A DNA stretch of 34,479 bases. Origin: Thermotogae bacterium. GTDB lineage: Bacteria > Thermotogota > Thermotogae > Petrotogales > Kosmotogaceae. This document shows, in pieces, positions 16,008 through 23,784 of this stretch. A program made the translations under genes and the position numbers. Position 1 is the first letter of the stretch. Each line of letters begins with the position of its first letter. The notes under the pieces are model-generated. The model saw only the letters and a list, made by a program, of their open reading frames with translations. It did no database searches and had not been told where the DNA came from. The stretch covers positions 1 to 34,479 of the forward strand of contig QNAR01000001.1 of NCBI GenBank assembly GCA_003643975.1, read 5' to 3'.

Positions 16008-16169
16008 TCATAGAAAATTGAGATCATACAATTCAAGATAAGCATCTCTTGCGAGTTTTTCTTCTTCCCCCATTAAAAGTATTCCATTTATTTCTTCATT
16101 GCTAAATGTTGCCGCGAATGCGTTAATTATCAAAAACAGAATTACTGATATAACTATCATCTTTTTCAT
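16008..16169 (-). pseudogene. Truncated DUF2202 ferritin-like protein, N-terminal remnant
   Basis: A 53-codon reading frame starts at an ATG preceded by AAAGGAAC. It encodes a signal peptide (MKKMIVISVILFLIINAFA) followed by ATFSNEEINGILLMGEEEKLARDAYLELYDL and then a stop. The segment LLMGEEEKLARDAYLELY is the first helix of the DUF2202 (ferritin-like, four-helix) family, whose domain is normally about 140 residues with metal ligands in later helices. Nothing recognisable of the rest is seen in any frame of the 90 bases before the BMP start. It is either a decayed gene or a very short expressed peptide; decay is more likely. Confidence 0.6.
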
Positions 16170-16196
16170 TTTGTTCCTTTCATTTTCGTTGTATCC

Positions 16197-16229
16197 TAAC
16201 TCTATAATATAATCGAATACTTAGAGTTA
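16197..16229. repeat. 8-bp inverted repeat over the divergent promoter region
   Basis: TAACTCTA (16197-16204) and TAGAGTTA (16222-16229) are perfect complements separated by 17 bp. Two overlapping TATAAT hexamers (16203-16208 and 16208-16213) fall within it. It may be an operator controlling tag, or the remnant gene on the other strand. No T tract follows, so it is not a terminator. Confidence 0.4.
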
Positions 16230-16262
16230 TCTTAAAGCAGACTTGGAATCCGAGGTGAAGAA

Positions 16263-16838
16263 ATGGAAAGAACAAGGTGTCCCTGGGCTGGAACGGATCC
16301 GCTGTATGTTAAATATCACGATGAAGAGTGGGGTGTTCCTGTACATTCAGATAGAATTCACTTTGAATTTTTGATTTTAGAAGGCGCTCAAGCGGGATTG
16401 AGTTGGGCAACAATATTGAAACGACGGGAAGGTTACCGAAAAGCCTTCAGCGGTTTTGACCCCGGGCTTGTTGCAGATTACGACAATGAAAAAATCGAAG
16501 AACTGCTAAAAAACAGCGGCATAATAAGGAATAAGCGGAAGATACTTTCCGCCATAAACAATGCCAGGGCATTTTTAGAAGTACAAAAAGAGTTTGGCTC
16601 TTTCGATTCTTATATCTGGAGTTTTGTTGGAGGAAACCCCATTGTGAACCAATGGAAAAGCCTCGAAGAAGTTCCAGCATATACTGAGCTTTCCATTGCG
16701 CTCAGCAAAGATTTGAAAAAGAGGGGTTTTAGTTTTGTTGGACCCACTATCACTTATGCTCACATGCAAGCCGTGGGGCTTGTAAACGATCATCTTGTGA
16801 GCTGCTTCAGACATAAAGAAGTACAGCAGTTTTATTGA
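16263..16838 (+). CDS. tag: DNA-3-methyladenine glycosylase I
   Basis: It removes 3-methyladenine from alkylated DNA in base-excision repair. The 191-residue protein has the usual Tag length and the zinc-snap ligands: Cys6 in RCPWAG, His19 in YHDEEWG, and the C-terminal His/Cys pair in NDHLVSCFRH. Substrate-pocket segments EGAQAGLSWATILKRREGYRKAF and FVGPTITYAHMQAVGLVNDH are typical. The ATG follows a GAGGTG ribosome-binding site. It stands alone, converging with the RND exporter gene across a 121-bp gap in which no convincing terminator was found. Confidence 0.95.
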   Translation: MERTRCPWAGTDPLYVKYHDEEWGVPVHSDRIHFEFLILEGAQAGLSWATILKRREGYRKAFSGFDPGLVADYDNEKIEELLKNSGIIRNKRKILSAINNARAFLEVQKEFGSFDSYIWSFVGGNPIVNQWKSLEEVPAYTELSIALSKDLKKRGFSFVGPTITYAHMQAVGLVNDHLVSCFRHKEVQQFY

Positions 16839-16959
16839 GCATAAAATGCCTATATTGTAGCTAATCTTCAGAAGCGAAACAATATGGCTAATGCTCTTTT
16901 TGCCGCTTAAAGACCATTAATGAGGGTATTTTTTTCATCAGTTCGCATATTGATTATAT

Positions 16960-19149
16960 TTAGTTTTGCGGATCTTTCCTCATTAATTTCGAATACATCG
17001 TTGGTAACAGTGCAAGTGTCATAACGGAACTTGAAACCATAGTAAACCACATCAGAGAAGCCATGAACATGTGAATTTTCAGTGGTGAAACAAACAACGC
17101 TGACATTCCAATCGCGAGTCCAAAGGCATTGGCAATTATCGGTTTGGAAGTTGCCATAAACGCTTTTTTAGCGGCTTCAGGCGAGTTGTTATCTTTAAGT
17201 TTGTTTCTGTAATAAGAGCTGTAATGTATGGCATAATCTATTCCTACCCCAATGGTGATGCTTGCCATAGTTGCAGTGGTTATATTCAAAGGGATACGCA
17301 AAAATCCCATGAACCCGAACATACCAACCAATGTAATCCCGATTGGTATAGTTGCAAAGATCGAAACGAGGAAGTTTCTGAATGTAAGCAATAGCATTAC
17401 AAAAACCATAACTATTGCAAAAAGCATCGAATTTACTTGCTTGTTGATGATGCTGTCATTCATCTCTTTTGTAACGTAAGGTACACCTACAACAGAGAAT
17501 TTGATGTCCTCATTGCTCAAGCCTGTAATAGTTTCTTTTATCTTCTGGAGTGTTTCACCTTTTAAATCTTTTGGGAATACCATTATTCTCGATAAATTCT
17601 GGTCTCTTAAAAGAAAATTAGAAAGGGGATTCCCGGATTGTTTTGAGGCTAACATAAACAGCAAATTTGCGATTCCAATGGTTTTTGGATATGCAGGTGA
17701 ACTGAGGTTATAGGCGTTTTTATTTAGGTAACCCATCACGTCATACACTGAGATTATCTTGTTTACAAGCCCTTCTTCTTTTAGCTTCTTTTCCATCTCA
17801 AGAACTTCACCCGCTGTTTTAAGATCAAGAGGATCTTTTGAGGTGTTTATCACTGCAAACAGCGGCATTCCACCGCCATTTATCTCTTTGACTTTTTCAA
17901 AACTTTTGGCCACCTGAGTGCTTTTTTTGAAAAAGTCAAGCTGGTTAAATTCAATGACTATATACTTAAAGCCTATGACAGCCGTCAAAATATATATTAT
18001 GGCAAAAGCCATAACCCTTTTACCCCATAACTTAGAAACTGCTGTTGGGAGAAAGGTGTTTATTGGCTTTGGTTCGACTTTATCGAATTTTTTTATCTGA
18101 AGTGTAACCAGAGGTAGGAAGATCCAGGTTGCGACACCCGCAAAGCCTATTCCCAACGAAGCGTAAATGGCTAATTGAGATAATGCTGAGGAACCAGTAA
18201 CCAGCAGTGAAAGAAAGCCAGCGATTGTGGTTAGTGTGGTCATTATCATGGGAAGGCCAACTCCTTTGAGGGTTTTCTCAACGGTTCCTACCCTGTCTTC
18301 ATTCAAATTATCCATGAAATGAGACATAAAGTGGATGCCGTCTGCACTTCCCATGACAATGGTGAATATAGGAGCTAAAATGGTCAATATAGAAAGTTCC
18401 TTCCCTGTCCATCCCATAAAACCAACAGTCCATAAAGCACCGAGTCCTGCAGGGAAAATCGACAAAATAGTGTTTTTGGTTGAACCTATCTGTGACCTGA
18501 AAACGAGGACAATGAGAAAGCCCGCCAGCGGAGGAATAATCGAAATTATAACTAACAGATAGTCAACCAGTTTTTTCTGCAAGAATGCGTTTCCAGAACC
18601 ATAATACGTAAACCCACTGTTTCCAAAAATATCCTCTATCTCTTTAACAGCTTTCCTGTAATCAGCGCCCGGGTTAAGAAAAATGTTGAAACTGGCGTAG
18701 CTTTTTCCATCATTCTCAATCAGCGGGTTTAGCTCTCCCAGGTTAGAAAGAAACTTCTTCAACAAGGGAATGTCCTCTGCAGTTATCTCCTCCAGTTTTA
18801 TCGCCCTGAGCCCTGCGAATATCGTTCTGGGAGCAGGGCCGTTTACGCTTGAGACCGCTTCGAGATTTTCCAGCTGAGACTGGAGTTCTCGAAGCGCTTT
18901 GAACTTTTCGGTTTCGTCATTGTACTGAGGAATTTCTACCACAAAAATCAACTGATCGCCGCTGTCAAAAGTTTTTTCCATTTCTTTGTATGCCTTATTC
19001 GCAGGAGAATCCAAAGGAAGGAGTGCTGTTATATCGGGGTTTATCCTAATTCTTAACACCCCAAAAAGCGCAAATAAATTCACCAAAACGAGGATTGCAA
19101 AGAAAATTCTTTTCTTATTCGAAAGTAATTCAACGAATTTTTTAACCAT
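16960..19149 (-). CDS. RND superfamily exporter (HAE3/MMPL type)
   Basis: This 729-residue inner-membrane protein has the two-fold RND layout: an N-terminal helix, a large extracytoplasmic loop, then five to six helices, repeated once. The first repeat has GSADGIHFMSHFMD and the second GVGIDYAIHYSSYYRNK, the conserved TM4-like motifs with Asp for proton relay, each followed by the region KTLKGVGLPMIMTTLTT or KKAFMATSKPIIANAFG. It is shorter than AcrB and lacks a membrane-fusion partner gene, as is normal for the HAE3 group that handles lipids or hopanoid-like molecules. The substrate is unknown. It is transcribed divergently from the M24-like gene, with an AGGAGG ribosome-binding site. Confidence 0.88.
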   Translation of the reverse strand: MVKKFVELLSNKKRIFFAILVLVNLFALFGVLRIRINPDITALLPLDSPANKAYKEMEKTFDSGDQLIFVVEIPQYNDETEKFKALRELQSQLENLEAVSSVNGPAPRTIFAGLRAIKLEEITAEDIPLLKKFLSNLGELNPLIENDGKSYASFNIFLNPGADYRKAVKEIEDIFGNSGFTYYGSGNAFLQKKLVDYLLVIISIIPPLAGFLIVLVFRSQIGSTKNTILSIFPAGLGALWTVGFMGWTGKELSILTILAPIFTIVMGSADGIHFMSHFMDNLNEDRVGTVEKTLKGVGLPMIMTTLTTIAGFLSLLVTGSSALSQLAIYASLGIGFAGVATWIFLPLVTLQIKKFDKVEPKPINTFLPTAVSKLWGKRVMAFAIIYILTAVIGFKYIVIEFNQLDFFKKSTQVAKSFEKVKEINGGGMPLFAVINTSKDPLDLKTAGEVLEMEKKLKEEGLVNKIISVYDVMGYLNKNAYNLSSPAYPKTIGIANLLFMLASKQSGNPLSNFLLRDQNLSRIMVFPKDLKGETLQKIKETITGLSNEDIKFSVVGVPYVTKEMNDSIINKQVNSMLFAIVMVFVMLLLTFRNFLVSIFATIPIGITLVGMFGFMGFLRIPLNITTATMASITIGVGIDYAIHYSSYYRNKLKDNNSPEAAKKAFMATSKPIIANAFGLAIGMSALFVSPLKIHMFMASLMWFTMVSSSVMTLALLPTMYSKLMRKDPQN

Positions 19150-19201
19150 AATGTCCTCCTGATAAAAGATTTGGAGTTTATGAAAAACGCAGACAATTTA
19201 G

Positions 19202-19230
19202 ATTATATAATATAAGAGGGCTTTTGATAA
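19202..19230 (-). promoter_or_regulatory. Promoter of the RND exporter gene
   Basis: On the minus strand TTATCA (19225-19230) and a perfect TATAAT (19202-19207) are 17 bp apart, about 50 bp upstream of the exporter ATG. The AT-rich hexamer region reads nearly the same on the plus strand (TATAAT 19206-19211), so it might also serve the divergent gene, although no good plus-strand -35 was seen. Confidence 0.5.
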
Positions 19231-19238
19231 ATCTTTTT

Positions 19239-19267
19239 AGGCCTTGACGAGAAAGCGGCCTTTTTTT
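19239..19267 (+). terminator. Terminator-like hairpin in the leader of the M24-like gene
   Basis: AGGCC (19239-19243) pairs with GGCCT (19257-19261), followed directly by a run of seven T (19261-19267). It ends just before the AGGGGG ribosome-binding site and 13 bases before the ATG. A 5-bp stem is weak, so it may be attenuation, or the end of a transcript from the left. Confidence 0.4.
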
Positions 19268-19280
19268 AGGGGGAAAAATA

Positions 19281-20399
19281 ATGGTGAAATTGAAGACATT
19301 TTTTCATGAAAGAATTAACAAATTACGAGAAGAAATTCTCACTCCGAGAAAAGCTAAAGGACTGCTAATAAGCCGTAGTGATAACTTTTCATGGTTAACC
19401 TTCGGAGCAAGAAACCACATAACACTCAACACTGTTGAAGGGGTTGCTTCCCTATTAATAACCGAGGATTCAGTAATTTTGTTGACTGACAACATCGAAA
19501 AAGAGAGGCTAAAGAGTGAAGAATTTTACAGTGATATCTGGGACAAATTGGAAGTTCTCGAATATAACTGGTGGGAAGGAGAAGAAAATGCACTTTCACG
19601 ACTTTTCATTGCTCCAGCAAAAGAGCTTATTTCCGATACCGGCAGATATGACACTTCGAACCTCAATTCCAGGATTGTCCCCTTTCGATATGCGCTTGTA
19701 GAACCTGAGATTGAAACTTATAGGCAGCTGGGAAAAGACTGTGACGAGATCTTTTGGGAGTTGATGCCAAAATTATCCCCGGAAAATACAGAGCTGCAAG
19801 TTCAGGGAATGTTTTATGAAGCCCTTGCCAAAAAAGGCATTGAACCTCTCTTGACGATAGTTTTCGGCGAAGACAGCTCAATACGATACAGGCATAACCT
19901 CTCCAGAAATATCACACTTGGAAAAAGCGTTTTTGTGAGTGTCTGCGCTCGAAAACGTGGGCTTGTTGTTTCTTCCACGAGATCCGCCCTCTTTGAGTTG
20001 AACAATGAACTCATAGAACAGCACAGGAAGAATTGCTACGTTGATGCAGTCGCCATAGCCAACTCTTTACCGGGAAATAGACTGTCGCGCGTATTCGCTG
20101 AGATAAGAAGAGCTTATAAGGCAATCGGTTATGAAGGAGAATGGGAGCTTCATCATCAAGGGGGAATTGCTGGATACAATCCCCGAGAATTATTGGCTTC
20201 AGATTTCAGTGAATATGTTTTGGAAAAAGGAGTCGCTGTTGCCTGGAACCCAACAATCACCGGCACTAAATCAGAAGATACTGCTATTGTAGGTGAAGTT
20301 CCTGAGATAATTTCATTTCCTGAGGGCAGTCATTGGCCAGTTATAAAGTTAAATGCCAATGATTATGTTATCCGAAGACCAGATATACTTGTTCTTTAG
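19281..20399 (+). CDS. M24 peptidase-like (aminopeptidase P/creatinase fold) protein lacking metal ligands
   Basis: This 372-residue protein has the creatinase N-terminal domain followed by a pita-bread-like domain. The active-site frame is recognisable but degenerate. In the VDxG...SDxTR pattern both Asp ligands are replaced (FVSVCARKRGLVVSSTRS, Ser220 and Ser231/232). The GHG-type His is present (LHHQGGIAGY, 291-292). The first Glu ligand is Asn (WNPT, 323), while SEDTAIV keeps a Glu (332). Three of five metal ligands are therefore missing and peptidase activity is unlikely. A binding or non-metal role is possible, but the function cannot be stated. It is preceded by AGGGGG and ends 38 bp before a convergent gene. 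Confidence 0.75.
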   Translation: MVKLKTFFHERINKLREEILTPRKAKGLLISRSDNFSWLTFGARNHITLNTVEGVASLLITEDSVILLTDNIEKERLKSEEFYSDIWDKLEVLEYNWWEGEENALSRLFIAPAKELISDTGRYDTSNLNSRIVPFRYALVEPEIETYRQLGKDCDEIFWELMPKLSPENTELQVQGMFYEALAKKGIEPLLTIVFGEDSSIRYRHNLSRNITLGKSVFVSVCARKRGLVVSSTRSALFELNNELIEQHRKNCYVDAVAIANSLPGNRLSRVFAEIRRAYKAIGYEGEWELHHQGGIAGYNPRELLASDFSEYVLEKGVAVAWNPTITGTKSEDTAIVGEVPEIISFPEGSHWPVIKLNANDYVIRRPDILVL

Positions 20400-20437
20400 T
20401 TTCTACATATTTCAAGATATAAATCCAAAAACCCGGG

Positions 20438-21550
20438 CTAAACTTTTTTCTCAAACGTCGCATATTCCTTGTAAAGCTCCCCACCAGCCCCAAGGGCATC
20501 TTGAAAACTCTTTTTGTTTTCAAAGCCTATTATGCCGCCTTCGGCCATTGTATAACCCTTTTTGATGGCGTTCATGCCAACATGGTAATGCATGGCAAAG
20601 GAAACGCCTTTCCCCTGGAATTTCTCCACCACGAAAACGGTAAAGGTCCTGAAGGTCTTTATTTCTTTCTTTGCTTTCAAGAATTTCAACCAGCCAAAGG
20701 GATAAAGGCGTCCATTTAACTCCTTGAGTACTTCATTGTAATTGGGAATACTCGCTGCAAACCCTATCGGTTCATCGCCATGATATGCGATGGCTACAAG
20801 ATCTGGATCGGCAAAGCGTTTCATATCTTTTACGATCTGAAGCATTTCTTCAAAGGAAGGTGGTCTGACCCCGACCCAATAATCGGGTATTGAGTTTTCC
20901 ATAACCGTTTTCAGATCACGCGCGACTTTTTTGAGATTTCTCATCTGGGGCGAAATGATTTCATAATCGTAGCGCTTTTTGGCAATTTCAATGAGTTGAA
21001 TAATTTTTTCTGGAACAGGCTTGCTCAAGTCGTATTTGAAACACGCCAGGTGGGTTTTCATAGCGAATCCGATTTCTTCCAGCAGTCGCTGGTAGTACGG
21101 GGGATTGTAGTTCATGTTGATAAAGGGTGGGTCATCAAAATTCTTTATGAGAATGGCTTTATAGTCATCACCATTTGTGGGTGAATCAGTACCGATGTAT
21201 TTTTCAATACGCATTTCTTTGAACCAGTTATCAGCGCCGTGAAAAAGAAGGTCAACAATGCTGAGATCGTCGTAGCTCTCAAAAAGGGTAAAAGATCCCA
21301 CGTTGTTACCGTGCTTCAAAACGTTTTTGTTGATATATACTCCAAGACGGCCCACAGGTTGATGTGCATTCATAACAAGGAAAAATTCTCTTCCGCCACT
21401 CATTACAGGAGCTCCTTTGCTAATCGCTTTCTTGACCATGGAATTCAGCGGTGGAATCCATTGGGGAGTGTTTTTATACAGCTCGTAGGGTAAGCGAATA
21501 AAGTTTTTCACATCTTTATCAGAAACAACTTTTTTGAGCCTCAATTTCAT
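20438..21550 (-). CDS. GNAT-like acetyltransferase protein (tandem GNAT fold)
   Basis: This 370-residue protein of the YghO-like group has no assigned reaction. The C-terminal half has an acetyl-CoA-binding motif A pattern, VEKFQGKGVSFAMHYH (Q-x-x-G-x-G/A type), followed by GIIGFENKKSFQDALGAGGELYKEYATF. The N-terminal half (PYELYKNTPQWIPPLN, VGRLGVYIN, YIGTDSPTNGDDYKAIL) resembles a second, degenerate GNAT fold. Its start overlaps the symporter stop by 4 bp (ATGA), so the two are co-transcribed and perhaps functionally linked, for example in modifying an imported sugar; that is conjecture. Confidence 0.7.
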   Translation of the reverse strand: MKLRLKKVVSDKDVKNFIRLPYELYKNTPQWIPPLNSMVKKAISKGAPVMSGGREFFLVMNAHQPVGRLGVYINKNVLKHGNNVGSFTLFESYDDLSIVDLLFHGADNWFKEMRIEKYIGTDSPTNGDDYKAILIKNFDDPPFINMNYNPPYYQRLLEEIGFAMKTHLACFKYDLSKPVPEKIIQLIEIAKKRYDYEIISPQMRNLKKVARDLKTVMENSIPDYWVGVRPPSFEEMLQIVKDMKRFADPDLVAIAYHGDEPIGFAASIPNYNEVLKELNGRLYPFGWLKFLKAKKEIKTFRTFTVFVVEKFQGKGVSFAMHYHVGMNAIKKGYTMAEGGIIGFENKKSFQDALGAGGELYKEYATFEKKV

Positions 21551-22866
21551 TCCAAACTCCCTCCATCTTCCTGCATTTTCTTTTGAAAAGCCCTGTCAAT
21601 GGGATATGGCACCATGAGCAGTATACCGGTAATGAACAAAAGACCCGGCAGGCCTCCAAAAAGCAACCTTATTGCAAGCAGCACCTGTGGTTCCTGAGGT
21701 ACGTTGGGCTTATATCCCACTGCGTTCAGCGTTAATCCCACGACGAAGAGCATCAAGGATGTTCCGAGCTTCTGAAAGAAGGTAGTAAGGCCGTAGTACA
21801 TTCCTTCGCGCCTTTTGCCTGATATCAGGCGATCGTATTCTACAGCATCCGGCAAAATGGAAAATGGAAGTACGTGTGCAGCAGATACCCCAAAGCCCGT
21901 AACAACAATGGCAAAATACAGCCAGAAATTGGTGAGCTTGTCCCCCAAAAAAGCGATAAAAAGCAGACATAGCACGAGTTCTAACATTCCAAGCTGATAT
22001 GCTCTTCTTTTCTCCAGCTTTCCCGCTATCCAGACCCAAAGTGGGAGGAAAACAATGGAAGAAACAAAAAGAATGCCTATTAAGAAGCCTATCTCAGCTT
22101 CACGATTCATCACATAAGTTGCGAAATATATTATGGTAGCTGATACGACATTTATGCCTGTCCAGGTGAAGAAATACATGGAAACTGCGAGAAGAAAGGG
22201 TTTGTTCTTTACTATATCTTTCAAAGCGCTTCTATCAAAGCCTCCTTTGGCGTTGGAATGAACCGTCTTTTCCCTGATAATCGAAAAGACTACAAGTGGA
22301 GAGCTGATTACAATAACCCCAAAAATCGTTCCCATGACGCTGTAACCGGTGCCGGGATTTGTAAAACTCTGTATTATAAAGGCTGGAACCGCACCTGCTA
22401 TTAACCCCCCAAGGATTGAAAAGAACATACGATAAGCGTTAAGGCTCGTCCTTTCGTCGTAAGTTTCTGCAAGCTCAGGTGTGAGAGAATTGTACGGAAC
22501 CGCATAAGCGGTGCTGGCAGTTGTGTGAAAGAGAAAAGCGATGGTGGAGTAAAGTATTTTCAGCCCTGGGGACCAGTGAGGTATTGTCCATAGCATTATA
22601 AAAGTTATCCCATAAGGTATGGCAGCCCCGAGAATATAGGGTCGCCTTCTGCCAAGGCGAGAAGTCGTTTTATCTGAAAAACCGCCAAAAAGCGGGTCGC
22701 TAAAGGCATCCCATACTTTTCCAATCAAGATGGCAAAACCAGCCCATGCGGCATTCACCTGCGCCACATCTGTGAGATAAAAGAGAAAATAGAAACCGAT
22801 AATTGTCCATGAGATGCTCAATCCGAGATCTCCATAACCAAAGGCGAGTTTTTCTTTAACAGTCAT
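21547..22866 (-). CDS. GPH-family (MelB-like) sugar:cation symporter
   Basis: This 12-helix major-facilitator protein of the glycoside-pentoside-hexuronide family imports sugars with H+ or Na+. Landmarks are the N-terminal KEKLAFGYGDLG, GKVWDAFSDPLFGGFSDKT with the conserved Asp residues of MelB helix II, and the loop SRLGRRRPYILG. A TTG 15 bases earlier (22881) would extend the frame, but neither start has a Shine-Dalgarno sequence. The ATG at 22866 was chosen because a perfect TATAAT ends 7 bases before it, suggesting a leaderless message. The resulting length is 439 residues. The substrate is unknown; the partner gene is the GNAT-like protein. Confidence 0.87.
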   Translation of the reverse strand: MTVKEKLAFGYGDLGLSISWTIIGFYFLFYLTDVAQVNAAWAGFAILIGKVWDAFSDPLFGGFSDKTTSRLGRRRPYILGAAIPYGITFIMLWTIPHWSPGLKILYSTIAFLFHTTASTAYAVPYNSLTPELAETYDERTSLNAYRMFFSILGGLIAGAVPAFIIQSFTNPGTGYSVMGTIFGVIVISSPLVVFSIIREKTVHSNAKGGFDRSALKDIVKNKPFLLAVSMYFFTWTGINVVSATIIYFATYVMNREAEIGFLIGILFVSSIVFLPLWVWIAGKLEKRRAYQLGMLELVLCLLFIAFLGDKLTNFWLYFAIVVTGFGVSAAHVLPFSILPDAVEYDRLISGKRREGMYYGLTTFFQKLGTSLMLFVVGLTLNAVGYKPNVPQEPQVLLAIRLLFGGLPGLLFITGILLMVPYPIDRAFQKKMQEDGGSLE

Positions 22867-22872
22867 AATGAA

Positions 22873-22878
22873 ATTATA
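22873..22878 (-). promoter_or_regulatory. -10 element of a probable leaderless symporter transcript
   Basis: TATAAT on the minus strand is followed by TTCATT and then the ATG. Transcription would start at or next to the A of the start codon. No Shine-Dalgarno sequence and no convincing -35 at 17 bp were found. Confidence 0.35.
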
Positions 22879-22948
22879 CAATATCTAATGGCGATAACTG
22901 CGCAATTACATTGTTGTTCCGCCTCTTTTTTTATAATAACCATACATA

Positions 22949-22957
22949 TGTTAGAAT
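22949..22957 (+). promoter_or_regulatory. Extended -10 promoter of the fluoride-riboswitch operon
   Basis: TGTTAGAAT matches the extended -10 form TGnTAnAAT. The predicted start site, about 7 bases downstream, falls exactly at the first base of the riboswitch P1 stem (22964). The -35 region is poor, as is common for extended -10 promoters. Confidence 0.5.
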
Positions 22958-22963
22958 ATTTAT

Positions 22964-23006
22964 GGATGATGGAGTCCGTCCTAATTGCCAAAAGGCTAAT
23001 GACTCC
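22964..23006 (+). ncRNA. Fluoride riboswitch (crcB motif) aptamer
   Basis: The RNA has the architecture of the fluoride aptamer known from Thermotoga petrophila. P1 pairs GGAUG (22964-22968) with CGUCC (22977-22981). The P1 loop ends in GAGUC (22972-22976), which forms the pseudoknot with GACUC (23001-23005). A second stem pairs GCC (22987-22989) with GGC (22994-22996) across an AAAA loop. The CUAAUG before the pseudoknot matches the conserved CUGAUG with one change. The pseudoknot strand overlaps the 5' side of the following terminator, so fluoride binding should prevent termination and switch the operon on. Confidence 0.88.
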
Positions 23007-23036
23007 TACCTTTATGGGTAGGAGTTTTATTTTTTT
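23002..23036 (+). terminator. Riboswitch-controlled intrinsic terminator
   Basis: ACUCCUACC (23002-23010) pairs perfectly with GGUAGGAGU (23017-23025) over a 6-base loop and is followed by a T-rich run to 23036. Its 5' arm shares four bases (23002-23005) with the aptamer pseudoknot, making the two folds mutually exclusive. It lies 17 bp before the start codon of the next gene. Confidence 0.9.
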
Positions 23037-23052
23037 CAGGCAGGCGGTGCAT

Positions 23053-23760
23053 TTGAAACACATTCCAAAGGAAAACAACCAGCTTTATTTTTTGCTTTTA
23101 GAATTTATTGAGAAGAAAAAAAGTAGCTGTCCCATTTGTCTTGCAACCGAGAAGAGCGTGATTGATTATTTTGATATATTACTCTATGAACGGGTTAATG
23201 ATCCAGAAACCCGAAGAGTCATTGACACTTCTATGGGGTTCTGCAGCAAACACACTGCTTTGCTTATGAGGATGGGAGACTCTTTTGGACAATCTATGAT
23301 ATACAGAAGTGTACTTACACATATTGCCAAAACATTGCCTTCACAGCTACCTCTAAAAAAAAGACGTATAATATTTCCCAAGGGCATAGATCACAAAAAC
23401 AGTTATAAAAATAAGTGTCCAGCTTGTGATTTTGAAAAGGAGTTTGAGGAGTTGTATCTCGATGAGTTTGTCTTGGGACTTGAAAAACCAGAATTCAGGA
23501 AATCCTTTGCCCAGTCCAGTGGCTTATGCATACCACATTTCATAAAGGCCATGGAAATATGCCAAAAAAGTGATACAGCCGATTTCTTGCTTGATACTCA
23601 ACTCAAGGTTATTGACAATTTAATAGCTGAACTGGATGAATTCATTCTCAAATTTGACTACAGGTTTTCAAACCAAAGAATGGGAAAAGAAAAAAATGCG
23701 TGGAAAAGGGCTGCGAGGCTTCTTGCCAGTAGGCATATTTTGGATGATTTAGATCAATGA
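23053..23760 (+). CDS. DUF6062-like double CPxC...CxxH protein, fluoride-riboswitch controlled
   Basis: The function is unknown. From the chosen TTG start the protein has 235 residues; an upstream ATG at 22888 is in frame but lies before the promoter and riboswitch and is rejected. AGGCGGTG, one mismatch from the ideal ribosome-binding site, precedes the TTG. The protein is an internal duplication: CPIC...GFCSKH in the first half and CPAC...GLCIPH in the second, each with about 40 residues between the CxxC and the CxxH, surrounded by predicted helices. This looks like two zinc sites or redox-active cysteine sets. It is soluble, with no signal peptide or membrane segment. Being the first gene behind a fluoride riboswitch, it may take part in fluoride tolerance, which is inference. 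A MoxR operon follows after 24 bp. Confidence 0.75.
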   Translation: MKHIPKENNQLYFLLLEFIEKKKSSCPICLATEKSVIDYFDILLYERVNDPETRRVIDTSMGFCSKHTALLMRMGDSFGQSMIYRSVLTHIAKTLPSQLPLKKRRIIFPKGIDHKNSYKNKCPACDFEKEFEELYLDEFVLGLEKPEFRKSFAQSSGLCIPHFIKAMEICQKSDTADFLLDTQLKVIDNLIAELDEFILKFDYRFSNQRMGKEKNAWKRAARLLASRHILDDLDQ

Positions 23761-23784
23761 ATAACTTCCTGGGAGGTATAAAAG

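Noticed and set aside
16852..16885. ATATTGT/ACAATAT inverted repeat in the tag-RND gap as a bidirectional terminator
   Set aside because: The stem is seven AT-rich pairs with a 20-base loop and no adjacent T run.
22888..23052. N-terminal extension of the DUF6062-like protein from the upstream ATG
   Set aside because: This segment would be translated from DNA that holds the promoter, the riboswitch and the terminator. It lacks a ribosome-binding site and would begin before the predicted transcript start.
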